Positions 10,712 to 20,133 of a DNA stretch of 64,000 nt are shown one piece after another. This DNA comes from Janthinobacterium tructae. Lineage in GTDB: Bacteria; Pseudomonadota; Gammaproteobacteria; Burkholderiales; Burkholderiaceae_D. The notes under the pieces were generated by a model. It was not told where the DNA came from, searched no databases, and worked only from the letters and a program-made list of their open reading frames with translations. The position numbers and the translations under genes are program-made. Where the stretch lies: assembly GCF_006517255.1 (NCBI RefSeq), contig NZ_CP041185.1:3658001-3722000 (forward strand), in the 5' to 3' direction. Within the stretch, counting starts at the first letter, position 1. Each line of letters begins with the position of its first letter.

Positions 10712-11692
10712 ATGGAAACCAAATGGCTGGAAGACTTCATCTCGCTCGCTGAAACGCATAATTTCAGCCGTTCCGCGGCGCTGCGCCACGTCACCCAGCC
10801 GGCCTTCTCGCGGCGCATCCAGTCGCTGGAAAACTGGCTCGGCATCGACCTGGTCGACCGCACCTCCTACCCCACGCGCCTGACGCCGGCCGGCGCCGTG
10901 TTTTACGAGCAGGCGCTGGAAATGCTGGGGCAGATCAACGGCGTGCGCGCACTGTTGCGCGGCAAGCGGGCGGCCACGCAGACGAGCGTCGACTTCGCCG
11001 TGCCGCATACCCTGTCGCTGACCTTCATGCCGAAGTGGCTGACGGCGCTGGAAGCGGGTTTTGCACCGATCAACAGCCGTTTGATGGCACTGAACGTGCA
11101 CGACGCCGTGCTGCAGCTGGTCGACGGCGGCTGCGACCTGCTGCTGTGCTATCACCATCCGCGCCAGCCGGTGCAGCTGGACCCGGGCCGCTACGACATG
11201 CTGGTGATGGGCCGCGAAACCGTGCGCGCGTATGCGCGCTGCGGCCAGGACAAGGTGCCGGACTTCGTCCTGCCCGGCAGCGCCAAGGAGCCGCTGCCCT
11301 TCCTCTCCTACACCAGCAATGCCTACCTGGGACGCATGGTGGAACTGCTGGTGGCCGATGCCAAGGCCCCCCTGTTCCTGGAAACCTGCTACGAAACGGA
11401 CATGGCAGAAGGCCTCAAAATGATGGCGCTGGAAGGGCGCGGCATCGCCTTCCTGCCCGAATCGGCAGTCATGCGCGACGTCAAATACAAGCACCTGGCG
11501 CGCGCCGACGGCGGTGCGCCGGGCTGGGAAATCGAGCTGGAAATCCGTTTGTACCGCGAACGCCCTTCAGGCCAGCGTCCCGGCAAGCAGATCGTCGAAA
11601 GCCTGTGGCAGTACCTGGTGCAGGCGCAGGAAAACGCCGCGCGCGGCGGAAAAAAACGCCGGCGCGCGGCTGTCACCGCAATGCCATCCTGA
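10712..11692 (+). CDS. LysR-type transcriptional regulator, HypT/YjiE-like
   Basis: The 326-residue protein has an N-terminal winged HTH (ETKWLEDFISLAETHNFSRSA, then QPAFSRRIQSLE near residues 30-42) and a LysR effector domain. The start M-E-T-K-W-L resembles the HypT/YjiE branch, which in E. coli responds to hypochlorite, but this assignment rests on the N-terminus only. It lies 149 bp upstream of the amino acid dehydrogenase gene on the same strand, with a LysR-type box in the gap. The C-terminal tail is basic. Confidence 0.88.
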   Translation: METKWLEDFISLAETHNFSRSAALRHVTQPAFSRRIQSLENWLGIDLVDRTSYPTRLTPAGAVFYEQALEMLGQINGVRALLRGKRAATQTSVDFAVPHTLSLTFMPKWLTALEAGFAPINSRLMALNVHDAVLQLVDGGCDLLLCYHHPRQPVQLDPGRYDMLVMGRETVRAYARCGQDKVPDFVLPGSAKEPLPFLSYTSNAYLGRMVELLVADAKAPLFLETCYETDMAEGLKMMALEGRGIAFLPESAVMRDVKYKHLARADGGAPGWEIELEIRLYRERPSGQRPGKQIVESLWQYLVQAQENAARGGKKRRRAAVTAMPS

Positions 11693-11701
11693 TCTCCTAA
11701 C

Positions 11702-11718
11702 TATGCAATAAATGCATA
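11702..11718. promoter_or_regulatory. LysR-type box upstream of the amino acid dehydrogenase gene
   Basis: TATGCA-ATAAA-TGCATA is a perfect dyad that contains T-N11-A (11704-11716), the LysR half-site pattern. It sits 10 bp after the LysR gene and about 125 bp before the dehydrogenase start. Confidence 0.5.
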
Positions 11719-11841
11719 ACCGGATGCGCACAAAGCATTGGCCGGGGCATGAGGCTATCGCCTACGATGCGGTTCCGCTGCGCGCAGCTGCATCTCGGCT
11801 GTGCCTCTAACGTATTCGTATTGTCCAGGAGCTTATCAAGC

Positions 11842-13128
11842 ATGACCAGCAAGCACGCACTTCCTTCCTACCTCAATCCTGAAGACCTGGGCCCATGGGG
11901 CGTCTACCTCGAGCAGATCGACCGCGTTACGCCGTACCTGGGCAACCTGTCGCGCTGGGTGGAAACGCTGAAGCGCCCTAAGCGCATCCTGACGGTCGAC
12001 GTGCCTATCGAGCGCGATGACGGCAGCATTGCCCACTACGAAGGCTACCGCGTGCAGCACAATCTGTCGCGCGGCCCAGGTAAAGGCGGCGTGCGCTTCC
12101 ACCAGGACGTGACCTTGTCGGAAGTGATGGCGCTGTCGGCCTGGATGACGGTCAAGAATGCAGCGGTCAACGTGCCATACGGCGGCGCCAAAGGCGGTAT
12201 CCGTGTCGATCCGAAGACCCTGTCGCGCAACGAGCTGCAACGCCTGACGCGCCGCTACACGAGCGAGATCAGCATGATCATCGGACCGAACAAGGATATC
12301 CCGGCGCCGGACGTCAACACGAATGAACAAGTCATGGCGTGGATGATGGACAGCTACGCCATGATCGGCGGCAACATGTCGACCGGCGTGGTGACGGGCA
12401 AACCGATCTCGCTGGGCGGCAGCCTGGGTCGCCGCGATGCCACGGGCCGCGGCGTGTTCGTCGTCGGTTGCGATGCGGCCGCCAAGGTCGGCATGTCGCT
12501 CGAAGGCGCGAAAGTCATCGTGCAAGGTTTCGGTAACGTGGGCGGCGTCGCCGCACGCATGTTCGCGGAAGCCGGTTCGAAAATCGTCGCGGTACAAGAC
12601 CACAAGACCACCGTGGTGCATGCCGGCGGCTTGAACATCCCGCAATTGCTGGCACACGTGGCCGAAGTGGGCAGCGTCGAAGGCTTCCCGGGCGCCGAGG
12701 CATTCGTGCCACGCGAAGATTTCTGGGGCATCGATTGCGACATCCTGATCCCGGCCGCGCTGGAACAGCAGATCACGGCTGAGCGCGCACAAGTCATCCG
12801 CGCCAAGATCATCCTGGAAGGCGCCAATGGCCCGACCCTGCCAGCAGCGGACGACATCCTGACCGACCGCGGCGTATTGATCGTGCCGGACGTGCTGGCC
12901 AATGCCGGCGGCGTGACCGTCAGCTACTTCGAGTGGGCACAGAACTTCTCGAGCTTCTTCTGGACCGAAGAAGAAATCAACAGCCGCCTGACCCGCATCA
13001 TGCGCGAAGCGTTCGACGCGGTATGGCAAGTGTCGCAAGAGAAGAAAGTGTCGATGCGTACCGCCACCTTCATCCTGGCGTGCACGCGCGTCCTGCAAGC
13101 TCGCGAAGTGCGCGGCCTGTACCCATAA
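11842..13128 (+). CDS. gdhA: Glu/Leu/Phe/Val dehydrogenase (probable NAD glutamate dehydrogenase)
   Basis: The 428-residue protein belongs to the hexameric glutamate dehydrogenase family. Visible motifs are substrate Lys81 in GPGKGGVRF, catalytic Lys117 in VPYGGAKGG, the dinucleotide fold VQGFGNVGG, and [15 protein letters not shown] followed by [17 protein letters not shown]. It interconverts glutamate and 2-oxoglutarate plus ammonia. AGGAG lies eleven bases before ATG 11842, which decides this start over the upstream in-frame ATG at 11749. The same-strand LysR gene and its box suggest regulated expression. Confidence 0.93.
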   Translation: MTSKHALPSYLNPEDLGPWGVYLEQIDRVTPYLGNLSRWVETLKRPKRILTVDVPIERDDGSIAHYEGYRVQHNLSRGPGKGGVRFHQDVTLSEVMALSAWMTVKNAAVNVPYGGAKGGIRVDPKTLSRNELQRLTRRYTSEISMIIGPNKDIPAPDVNTNEQVMAWMMDSYAMIGGNMSTGVVTGKPISLGGSLGRRDATGRGVFVVGCDAAAKVGMSLEGAKVIVQGFGNVGGVAARMFAEAGSKIVAVQDHKTTVVHAGGLNIPQLLAHVAEVGSVEGFPGAEAFVPREDFWGIDCDILIPAALEQQITAERAQVIRAKIILEGANGPTLPAADDILTDRGVLIVPDVLANAGGVTVSYFEWAQNFSSFFWTEEEINSRLTRIMREAFDAVWQVSQEKKVSMRTATFILACTRVLQAREVRGLYP

Positions 13129-13145
13129 TGGCTGCCTGAGAAAAT

Positions 13146-13178
13146 GCCTGGGGCGTGCCTGTTGCGTCCTAGGCTTTT
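13146..13178 (+). terminator. Probable rho-independent terminator of gdhA
   Basis: GCCTGGG and CCTAGGC form a seven-pair stem with a 14-base loop, followed by TTTT, 18 bp after the gdhA stop. Confidence 0.6.
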
Positions 13179-13204
13179 CCTAGACATAACCGGCCACCAT
13201 ATCC

Positions 13205-13236
13205 AGAGCATTGTTGCTCAACAATGCTCTGTTGAG
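13205..13236. repeat. Two overlapping, mutually exclusive hairpins
   Basis: AGAGCATTGTTG-CT-CAACAATGCTCT (13205-13230) is a perfect 12-bp inverted repeat. Its right arm also forms CTCAACA-N6-TGTTGAG (13217-13236). Neither has a T-run. It lies between gdhA and the polysaccharide region; role unknown. Confidence 0.55.
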
Positions 13237-13687
13237 GCACCATTGCCGATTCCAGCACAACAAACTGCCGGTGCCTTTCGCCAGTGATCCAGGCCACACT
13301 CATTCTCGCTGTGAGCTGCGCAATGCAAGCTTTACGCTCACGTCATGTATCTCGCCAGTCTGCCATTTTTTCCTCATCCATACGATACAGTGCGGCGACC
13401 TCCGGGCAAAGCAAGGCTGCCCCTGCGCATTCCACCAGTCGTTTATACTCAACACCTCATGCTACTTTCACACAGGCTCGATATTACGAATCAATCTAAA
13501 GACACCCTTGAAATATGAACCTGCCGTCAGCCTAATGATACAGGTCAACTAAGCCGAATAAGTAACGCTAGTCAAAATGAAAAAAAAAGAATAAGAATGA
13601 GATATCTAAAAATTTGTCATGTAACTACGGAGTTCCATCAGGAGCCATAACTGGGTTGATCAAGAATGCAACAAATAGGATAGCAAT
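13237..13687. other. Gene-free leader of the polysaccharide region
   Basis: No convincing gene was seen. The stretch becomes AT-rich toward rfbB, contains an A9 tract near 13580, and probably holds the rfb promoter. An open frame at 13211-13552 has a composition unlike coding sequence here and no ribosome site. Confidence 0.5.
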
Positions 13688-14734
13688 ATGATTTTAGTGA
13701 CCGGTGGAGCCGGCTTCATCGGTTCCAATTTTGTAAACGACTGGCTGGCGCTCAACGATGAGTTCATCGTCAACTTTGACAAACTTACTTACGCTGGCAA
13801 TCTCAGCAATCTAGCCAGCCTTGAACACGATCCGCGGCATCTCTTTGTGCGCGGAGATATCCTTGATACCGCTCACCTAACCTGCTTGCTGGCAGAGCAT
13901 CAGCCACGCGCCATCGTGCACTTTGCTGCCGAAAGTCATGTTGAACGCTCGATCCATAGCTCTGGCGAGTTCATCTCGACTAACGTCAACGGCACCTTCA
14001 GCCTGCTGGAAGCCGCACGCACCTATTGGTCCGGCCTGACGGGCGATGCCAAAGAGGACTTTCGTTTCCTGCATATCTCAGCTGATGAGGTATACGGTAG
14101 CCTGCAGCCGCAGGATCCCCCCTTTACCGAAGAGACGCCCTACGCGCCAAATAGTCCATATTCGGCGTCGAAAGCTGCATCCGACCATCTGGTACGCGCC
14201 TATTTCCATACTTATGCCCTGCCCGTGCTGACCACGAATTGTTCAAACAATTATGGCCCCTTCCACTTTCCGGAAAAACTGATTCCCTTGATCATCAGCA
14301 ATGCCCGTGCCGGCAAGGCCCTGCCTGTTTATGGCGATTGCCTGCAAGTACGCGATTGGCTATATGTAGGCGACCACTGCTCGGCGATCCGCCGCGTGCT
14401 GGAAGCGGGCACGCCGGGTGAGGTATATAACGTCGGGGGATGGAATGAAATGACCAATCTGGAGGTCGTGCAGACCTTGTGCGATATTCTCGACACCCTC
14501 GATCCCAAGGCCATCGGCAGCTATCGGGAACAAATCAGCTATGTACTGGATCGCCCTGGCCACGACCGCCGCTACGTCATTGATGCACACAAGATCGAAC
14601 GCGAACTGGGCTGGAAACCAACCGAAACATTCGACACGGGCATCCGCAAGACCATCCGATGGTACCTCGATAATCAGGCTTGGGTACGCGCTGTCCAGTC
14701 AGGTGATTACCTGGCCTGGGTACAGAAAAACTAG
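13688..14734 (+). CDS. rfbB: dTDP-glucose 4,6-dehydratase, copy 1 (altered active site)
   Basis: This 348-residue extended SDR enzyme has the NAD motif TGGAGFIGS and YxxxK (Tyr158, Lys162). It would convert dTDP-glucose to dTDP-4-keto-6-deoxyglucose. Two features are odd. The catalytic loop reads SADEVYG instead of STDEVYG, so Ala132 (codon 14081-14083) replaces the Thr of the Thr-Asp-Glu set. The segment GDCLQVRDWLYV also differs from the usual [12 protein letters not shown]. The second copy at 32020-33099 keeps the standard residues at the same positions. The gene leads an rfbBACD operon. Activity may be reduced; the fold is intact. Confidence 0.93.
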   Translation: MILVTGGAGFIGSNFVNDWLALNDEFIVNFDKLTYAGNLSNLASLEHDPRHLFVRGDILDTAHLTCLLAEHQPRAIVHFAAESHVERSIHSSGEFISTNVNGTFSLLEAARTYWSGLTGDAKEDFRFLHISADEVYGSLQPQDPPFTEETPYAPNSPYSASKAASDHLVRAYFHTYALPVLTTNCSNNYGPFHFPEKLIPLIISNARAGKALPVYGDCLQVRDWLYVGDHCSAIRRVLEAGTPGEVYNVGGWNEMTNLEVVQTLCDILDTLDPKAIGSYREQISYVLDRPGHDRRYVIDAHKIERELGWKPTETFDTGIRKTIRWYLDNQAWVRAVQSGDYLAWVQKN

Positions 14735-14766
14735 GCGGAACGCAATGACTCCAAGGAAACCATAGC

Positions 14767-15660
14767 ATGACCTCCCCGCTTGAACGCAAAGGCATCATCC
14801 TCGCCGGTGGCTCAGGAACACGCCCGTACCCTGTGACCATGTCAATATCGAAGCAATTGCTGCCGGTGTATGACAAGCCGATGATTTACTATCCACTGAC
14901 CACCCTGATGCTGGCGGGCATACGCGACATCTTGATCATTTCTCCCCCTCAAGATACTCCACGTTTTATGGAATTACTGGGTGATGGCAGCCAATGGGGC
15001 ATCCAATTAAGCTATGCCGTGCAGGCTACGCCGGACGGATTGGCACAGGCGTTCATCATCGGTCGCGCATTTCTTGGCGATGCCCCATCGGCACTAATTC
15101 TCGGAGATAACATCTATTACGGCACTAACTTTGAAGCACAGTTACGCCTCGCCTCGACACGCACCAGCGGCTCGACCGTTTTTGCCTACCATGTGCAATC
15201 GCCGGAACGCTACGGCGTAGTCGAATTCGATGCCCAGCGACGCGCCGTCAGCATCGAGGAAAAGCCGCTCAGTCCAAAATCGAACTATGCCGTGACAGGT
15301 CTGTATTTTTACGATCATCAGGTGTGCGATATTGCCGCGTGCATCGTGCCATCAGCGCGCGGCGAGCTGGAAATTACTGACGTCAATCGTATTTATCTTG
15401 AACGAAATCAATTGAACGTCGAGATCATGTGTCGCGGCATGGCTTGGCTTGATACCGGCACGCATGAATCGTTGCTGGAGGCGGGACAATTTATCTCCAC
15501 TATCGAAAAACGCCAAGGCTTGAAAGTGGCCTGTCCGGAGGAAATCGCCTATCGCAAAGCTTACATTGACGCGGAAAAACTGGGAAGCCTGGCCCAGCCC
15601 TTGAAAAAGAACGCCTATGGACAATACTTGCTGCGCTTACTCGACGAAACCGTTTTCTAA
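14767..15660 (+). CDS. rfbA: Glucose-1-phosphate thymidylyltransferase, copy 1
   Basis: The 297-residue enzyme makes dTDP-glucose from glucose-1-phosphate and dTTP. The nucleotide-binding signature is [11 protein letters not shown], with Pro20 (codon 14824-14826) where family members, including copy 2 here, have Leu (GGSGTRLYP). Further motifs are intact: [27 protein letters not shown] and [14 protein letters not shown]. It lies 32 bp after rfbB. A proline in this loop could disturb catalysis, but no other damage is visible. Confidence 0.93.
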   Translation: MTSPLERKGIILAGGSGTRPYPVTMSISKQLLPVYDKPMIYYPLTTLMLAGIRDILIISPPQDTPRFMELLGDGSQWGIQLSYAVQATPDGLAQAFIIGRAFLGDAPSALILGDNIYYGTNFEAQLRLASTRTSGSTVFAYHVQSPERYGVVEFDAQRRAVSIEEKPLSPKSNYAVTGLYFYDHQVCDIAACIVPSARGELEITDVNRIYLERNQLNVEIMCRGMAWLDTGTHESLLEAGQFISTIEKRQGLKVACPEEIAYRKAYIDAEKLGSLAQPLKKNAYGQYLLRLLDETVF

Positions 15661-15696
15661 CGTGCCATTTGCTCACCACTTAGCTGAAACAATGTC

Positions 15697-16242
15697 ATGA
15701 AAATCCAGGCCACTGCCATACCGGACGTCCTGATCATCGAACCAATGGTGTTCAGTGACGAGCGTGGTTTTTTCTATGAAAGTTACAACCAGAAACGCTT
15801 TACAGAGCTCACCGGCATCAGTCGTACATTCGTGCAGGACAACCATTCTAAATCTACCAAAGGCGTCTTGCGCGGCCTGCATTACCAGATCCAGCACTCG
15901 CAAGGCAAGCTGGTGCATTGCACTGCAGGGACGGTATTCGATGTCAGTGTCGATTTGCGCAAAAGTTCGCCCAGCTTCGGTCAGTGGGTCGGTGTCGAGT
16001 TATCGGCTGCCAACAAGCGTCATGTATGGATACCAGAGGGCTTTGCCCACGGCTATCTAGTTACCAGCGACAGCGCCGAATTCCTCTACAAGACGGCAGA
16101 TTATTGGACGCCGGAGTTTGAACGCTGCATCTTGTGGAATGATCCGCAAATCGGCATTGACTGGCCGCTTGATGGTGAACCTCTGCTGTCGAACAAAGAC
16201 AGGCTTGGGTCATTGCTGGCCAACGCCGATGTCTTTACTTGA
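15697..16242 (+). CDS. rfbC: dTDP-4-dehydrorhamnose 3,5-epimerase
   Basis: This 181-residue cupin enzyme converts dTDP-4-keto-6-deoxyglucose to dTDP-4-keto-L-rhamnose. The catalytic His lies in VLRGLHYQ, the catalytic Tyr region in LYKTADYW, and the family motif IPEGFAHGYL is present. It has normal length and normal motifs. It is the third gene of rfbBACD and has no second copy in the window, unlike rfbA and rfbB. Confidence 0.95.
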   Translation: MKIQATAIPDVLIIEPMVFSDERGFFYESYNQKRFTELTGISRTFVQDNHSKSTKGVLRGLHYQIQHSQGKLVHCTAGTVFDVSVDLRKSSPSFGQWVGVELSAANKRHVWIPEGFAHGYLVTSDSAEFLYKTADYWTPEFERCILWNDPQIGIDWPLDGEPLLSNKDRLGSLLANADVFT

Positions 16243-16290
16243 ATGCCCCCAAGGCTGCATCTGCAGTCATCATTTGAATGAGAACATCGC

Positions 16291-17175
16291 ATGAGCCGCA
16301 TCTTAATTTCCGGAAAAACCGGCCAGGTCGGCTACGAGCTTGAACGTAGTTTGCAAGGTTTGGGGGAAATCTTCGCGCTGGACCGCAAGCAAATGGATCT
16401 GACCGATCTCGACCAGGTGCGCGATGTGATTCGCCGTGTCAAGCCGACCCTGATCGTCAACACGGCCGCCTACACGGCCGTAGACCAGGCCGAAAGCGAG
16501 CCGGTAATTGCGCTGCGCATCAATGGCGAAGCCCCGGCCGTAATGGCAGAGGAAGCTGGCAAGTTGGGAGCCGCACTAATACATTACAGCACCGACTATG
16601 TATTCGATGGGTCAAAAAAGGGGCCATACGAGGAAACCGACCCGCCGTGCCCGATCAACGTTTACGGGATCAGCAAATTAGCTGGCGAAACAGCGATCCA
16701 GGCAGCAGGTATTCCTCACCTGATCCTGCGCACCAGCTGGGTCTACAGTGCGCATGGCAAAAACTTCCTGTTGACCATGCGCCGCTTGGCAGAGGAGCGC
16801 GAGGAACTGGCCATCGTATCGGACCAATACGGCGCGCCGACCTGGAGCCGCACGGTCGCCGATACCACGGCCCACATCCTGTCACAGTACTTGGCTGCGG
16901 CAGATCCGCAAAGATGGTGGCATGAACACTCGGGGCTGTATCATCTGACTGCGCAAGGCCTAACCACTTGGTTTGGCCTTGCCGATGCGATCATGGCGCA
17001 CCCGTCGATTACAAAAAAACCCCGTTTGCGAGCGATACTGGCAAAAGACTACCCCATGCCGGCACAACGTCCCGCCAATTCGCAACTGTCGTCACGACGC
17101 TTGCTCGACACGTTCTGCGGCTTGCCGCAGTGGCAAGATGCCTTACTGTTGTGCCAAGACTCAATGCTGGACTGA
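16291..17175 (+). CDS. rfbD: dTDP-4-dehydrorhamnose reductase
   Basis: The 294-residue SDR enzyme catalyses the final reduction to dTDP-L-rhamnose. The cofactor motif is GKTGQVGYEL, the active-site segment STDYVFDG is followed by YGISKLAGE, and the RTSWVYS motif is present. It ends the rfbBACD operon, 48 bp after rfbC. The convergent galE gene ends 65 bp downstream. Confidence 0.95.
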   Translation: MSRILISGKTGQVGYELERSLQGLGEIFALDRKQMDLTDLDQVRDVIRRVKPTLIVNTAAYTAVDQAESEPVIALRINGEAPAVMAEEAGKLGAALIHYSTDYVFDGSKKGPYEETDPPCPINVYGISKLAGETAIQAAGIPHLILRTSWVYSAHGKNFLLTMRRLAEEREELAIVSDQYGAPTWSRTVADTTAHILSQYLAAADPQRWWHEHSGLYHLTAQGLTTWFGLADAIMAHPSITKKPRLRAILAKDYPMPAQRPANSQLSSRRLLDTFCGLPQWQDALLLCQDSMLD

Positions 17176-17239
17176 AAATGCAGCGATCATTGCTATTCCT
17201 TTCACCTGGACACCTGCAACCGAAGTCGCGAAACCGCCT

Positions 17240-18265
17240 CTATCCTCTGGCCGCGTAGCCTTGCGGGTTCTGGTGCTGCCAGCGCCAGTGGTCGCGGCAC
17301 ATGTCGTCGATGTTTTTCTGCGCTTGCCAGCCCAGCAATTGCTTTGCCTTGTCGGCCGAGGCGTAGCAGCTGGCGATGTCGCCGGGGCGGCGCGGCACGA
17401 TCTGGTACGGCACGGCGCGGCCGCTGGCGGCCTCGAAGGCACGCACGGTATCGAGCACGCTGTAGCCGTGGCCGGTGCCCAGGTTGACGGTAAAGCCACC
17501 CTCGGTGGAAAACAGGCGGTGTAACGCCGCCACATGGCCCAGCGCCAGGTCGACCACGTGGATATAGTCGCGCACGCCCGTGCCATCGGGCGTAGCGTAG
17601 TCGTTGCCGAAGACGGCCAGGCGCTCGCGGCGGCCCACTGCCACCTGGGCGATGAAAGGCATCAGGTTGTTCGGAATGCCGGCCGGGTCTTCACCGATCA
17701 AGCCGCTGGCATGCGCACCGACCGGGTTGAAATAGCGCAACACGCCGACTTGCCATTGAGCATCGGCATGCACGACATCGGCCAGTATCTGCTCGACCAT
17801 CAGCTTCGAGCGGCCGTAGGGGTTGGTCACGGACAGGCGCGACGATTCCAGGATCGGCAAGGCTTCCGGGTCGCCGTACACGGTGGCAGACGAGCTGAAC
17901 ACAAAACGCTTCACGTTCGCCGCTGCCAGCACTTCCAGCAGCGCCACAGTGCCCGATACATTGTTATCCATATACATCAACGGCTGCGCCACGGATTCGC
18001 CCACCGCCTTCAATCCTGCGAAATGGATCACCGCATCGATGGCGTGCTCGCGCAAGACGGTGGCCATGGCCGTACGATCGCGCACGTCAGCCTCGTAGAA
18101 GGGCACGCTTTTACCGGCAATTCGCTCCACGCGCGCCATGGCTTCACGCGAACTATTGCACAGATTATCCACCGCAACGACTTCAAAGCCGGCAGCGAGC
18201 AATTCGACGCACGTATGCGAGCCGATGAAACCGGATGCGCCGGTGACGAGTATTTTCTTGGACAT
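17240..18265 (-). CDS. galE: UDP-glucose 4-epimerase
   Basis: The 341-residue extended SDR enzyme interconverts UDP-glucose and UDP-galactose. Motifs are TGASGFIGSHTCVELL, FAGLKAVGES, SSSATVYG, NPYGRSK (catalytic Tyr and Lys) and RYFNPVGAH. ATG 18265 was chosen because MSKKILVTG opens directly into the cofactor fold; the frame upstream to 18403 shows no similarity. It is convergent with rfbD. It probably supplies galactose for the surface polysaccharides. Confidence 0.95.
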   Translation of the reverse strand: MSKKILVTGASGFIGSHTCVELLAAGFEVVAVDNLCNSSREAMARVERIAGKSVPFYEADVRDRTAMATVLREHAIDAVIHFAGLKAVGESVAQPLMYMDNNVSGTVALLEVLAAANVKRFVFSSSATVYGDPEALPILESSRLSVTNPYGRSKLMVEQILADVVHADAQWQVGVLRYFNPVGAHASGLIGEDPAGIPNNLMPFIAQVAVGRRERLAVFGNDYATPDGTGVRDYIHVVDLALGHVAALHRLFSTEGGFTVNLGTGHGYSVLDTVRAFEAASGRAVPYQIVPRRPGDIASCYASADKAKQLLGWQAQKNIDDMCRDHWRWQHQNPQGYAARG

Positions 18266-18337
18266 AATATCAATCAATGCAAAAAAGATAATATTAGCGC
18301 AATTCCCCCAACCTTGCCTAGAGCGCACGCTGGCGCG

Positions 18338-18383
18338 CACGAGAACAAGCCTGCGGCGTCGCCGCGGCAGGCTTGTTCTCGTG
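18338..18383. terminator. Long hairpin between trmB and galE
   Basis: A 17-bp perfect stem runs from CACGAGAACAAGCCTGC to its complement ending at 18383, with a GC-rich loop that can pair further. It sits 35 bp after the trmB stop (minus strand). No T-run is visible. It probably ends or processes the trmB message, or protects it. Confidence 0.55.
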
Positions 18384-18418
18384 CAAACGGCACAGGTGGG
18401 CAAACCGCCAAAGAGAAT

Positions 18419-19138
18419 TTATTTCTTGATGAAGACCAGATCCCACACGCCATGGCCCAGCTTCAAGCCACGGTTTTCAAACTTGGTCAGCGGACGGTAC
18501 GCCGGCTGCGGCGCGTAAGCATCGGCGCTATTGTGCAACTGCGGCTCGGCGCCCAACACATCGAGCATTTGCACCGCGTAATCTTCCCAATCGGTGGCGC
18601 AATGCAGATAGCCACCCGGCGCCAGGCGATCAGTCAATTGCTTGACGAACGGCGACTGGATCAGGCGGCGCTTATTGTGGCGCGCCTTGTGCCATGGATC
18701 GGGGAAGAAAACGTGGATGCCGGCAAGCGAATTGGCAGGAATCATGTGCGTCAGCACTTCCACGGCATCGTGCTGCAACAGGCGCAGATTCGTCAGCGAC
18801 TCTTCGCCGATCAGTTTCAACAGACTGCCGACACCAGGCGTATGCACTTCGACGCCGATAAAATCCTTCTCCGGCATGGCCTTGGCGATATGCGCCGTCG
18901 TCGCCCCCATGCCAAAACCGATTTCCAGGATGACCGGTGCCTTGCGGCCGAACACCTGTTCGAAGTCCATCGGTTCCTTGGCGAAAGGCACCAGGAACTG
19001 CGGCCCCAAGGTCTCAAGCGCGCGCGCCTGCGCGACAGACAGCCGTCCCGCGCGGGTCACGAAGCTGCGGATGCGGTGTTCGGTCGGATCGTACATCATC
19101 GGCCGCGCCGGGCCGTTTGCTGGGGTATCAGAAGACAT
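18419..19138 (-). CDS. trmB: tRNA (guanine-N7-)-methyltransferase
   Basis: This 239-residue SAM-dependent enzyme methylates G46 of tRNAs. Motifs are the SAM-binding [23 protein letters not shown], the family signature [15 protein letters not shown] and [13 protein letters not shown]. It lies 53 bp downstream of tRNA-Gly on the same strand, so the two may share a transcript. Confidence 0.95.
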   Translation of the reverse strand: MSSDTPANGPARPMMYDPTEHRIRSFVTRAGRLSVAQARALETLGPQFLVPFAKEPMDFEQVFGRKAPVILEIGFGMGATTAHIAKAMPEKDFIGVEVHTPGVGSLLKLIGEESLTNLRLLQHDAVEVLTHMIPANSLAGIHVFFPDPWHKARHNKRRLIQSPFVKQLTDRLAPGGYLHCATDWEDYAVQMLDVLGAEPQLHNSADAYAPQPAYRPLTKFENRGLKLGHGVWDLVFIKK

Positions 19139-19191
19139 GGGAATGAAGAAATAAGTGGCCGCGCCGCATAAAGCCAGGCGCCAGCGAAAAA

Positions 19192-19265
19192 TGGAGCGGG
19201 TGAAGGGAATCGAACCCTCGTCGTAAGCTTGGGAAGCTTCTGCTCTACCATTGAGCTACACCCGC
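19192..19265 (-). tRNA. tRNA-Gly, anticodon CCC
   Basis: On the minus strand the acceptor stem GCGGGTG pairs with CACCCGC, the D-arm is GCTC/GAGC, the anticodon loop is TTCCCAA, and the T-arm contains GGTTCGATTCC. The discriminator T and the 3' CCA are encoded (19192-19194). It reads GGG codons. The first pair of the anticodon stem is a G-A mismatch. Confidence 0.93.
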
Positions 19266-19564
19266 GAAGCCTGCATTTTACGCGGGATGACAAGGACTTG
19301 GCAAACTTGTGCGGCGCCTTCGAATTCATCGGGAATTCTCACGGAAAATAATAATAAAATAATATATCCGCATCGGCACATCAGCGTTTTTGTTGATAGA
19401 GAACAACGTCGCAGCCAGCCTGGCACGGTGAATCACCTGATATATGGCTAAAATAAAAGAAATTATTGTCGTCGCGAGCGGTGTGGCGCAGACTAGCGGG
19501 AGAAATGTTGCTACAATCGCGTGACAGTTTAGCATTCCCGCTGTTCAACCTAAAAGGATATCCC

Positions 19565-19831
19565 ATGAAGAAAATTCTGATCGCTTCGGCAATCCTGTGC
19601 TTCGCTTCCGCACAAGCTATGGCTCAAACGACGGCCCCAGTTGGTGGCGCACCTGTTCCAGCAGCAGCGGCACCAGCTGCTGGTGCTGCTGCTGGCGCTG
19701 CTGTTGGCGGCACCGTTGCCGGCCTGAGCACGAGCGCCCTGATCGCTATCGGCGCAGCCGTAGCTGTCGTAGCCGGCGCAGCAAGCTCGGATTCGACCAC
19801 GACACACCACGGTACCACGACGCATCATTAA
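19565..19831 (+). CDS. Small secreted Ala/Gly-rich protein
   Basis: The 88-residue precursor has a good ribosome site (AAAGGAT) and a classic signal peptide, probably cut after AQAMA near residue 20. The mature part is almost only Ala, Gly, Val and Pro, with a hydrophobic stretch near residues 45-72 (STSALIAIGAAVAVVAGAA), and ends in a Ser/Thr/His tail with two HH pairs. The tail might bind metal. It has its own terminator 120 bp downstream. Function unknown. Confidence 0.75.
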   Translation: MKKILIASAILCFASAQAMAQTTAPVGGAPVPAAAAPAAGAAAGAAVGGTVAGLSTSALIAIGAAVAVVAGAASSDSTTTHHGTTTHH

Positions 19832-19949
19832 TTCCTGGCTGCCCAGGCAGCGACAGGCAGGCCCAAACACCAGCTTGTTCTCAAGCCCGGCGTAAAGGTC
19901 TGATGCGCGGAAGGTCGCACCATCCGTGATGCGCAACTTCCACAATAGG

Positions 19950-19990
19950 AGCCCTTTTTCATTTCATTGAAAAACGGGCTTTTATTTTTT
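19950..19990 (+). terminator. Rho-independent terminator after the small secreted protein gene
   Basis: AGCCC-TTTTTC pairs with GAAAAA-GGGCT (one bulged C) around an 8-base loop, followed by TTTTATTTTTT. The rest of the 302-bp gap between 19832 and 20133 shows no gene. Confidence 0.8.
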
Positions 19991-20133
19991 GAACGAATTT
20001 CAACATTCTGCTTCAACGCTACTCTCAAAGTAACCAGATATTGCATTCCAGCTTACACCTTCGGTATTTATACTCATCTTCGAGAAGAATTTGCGTGCCA
20101 TGCTCGTCAAACACTTCGTACAACTGAACTCCG

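Noticed and set aside
13211..13552. 113-codon open frame before rfbB
   Set aside because: No ribosome site, Cys/His-rich composition without pattern, and an overlap with the hairpin pair. No evidence of coding.
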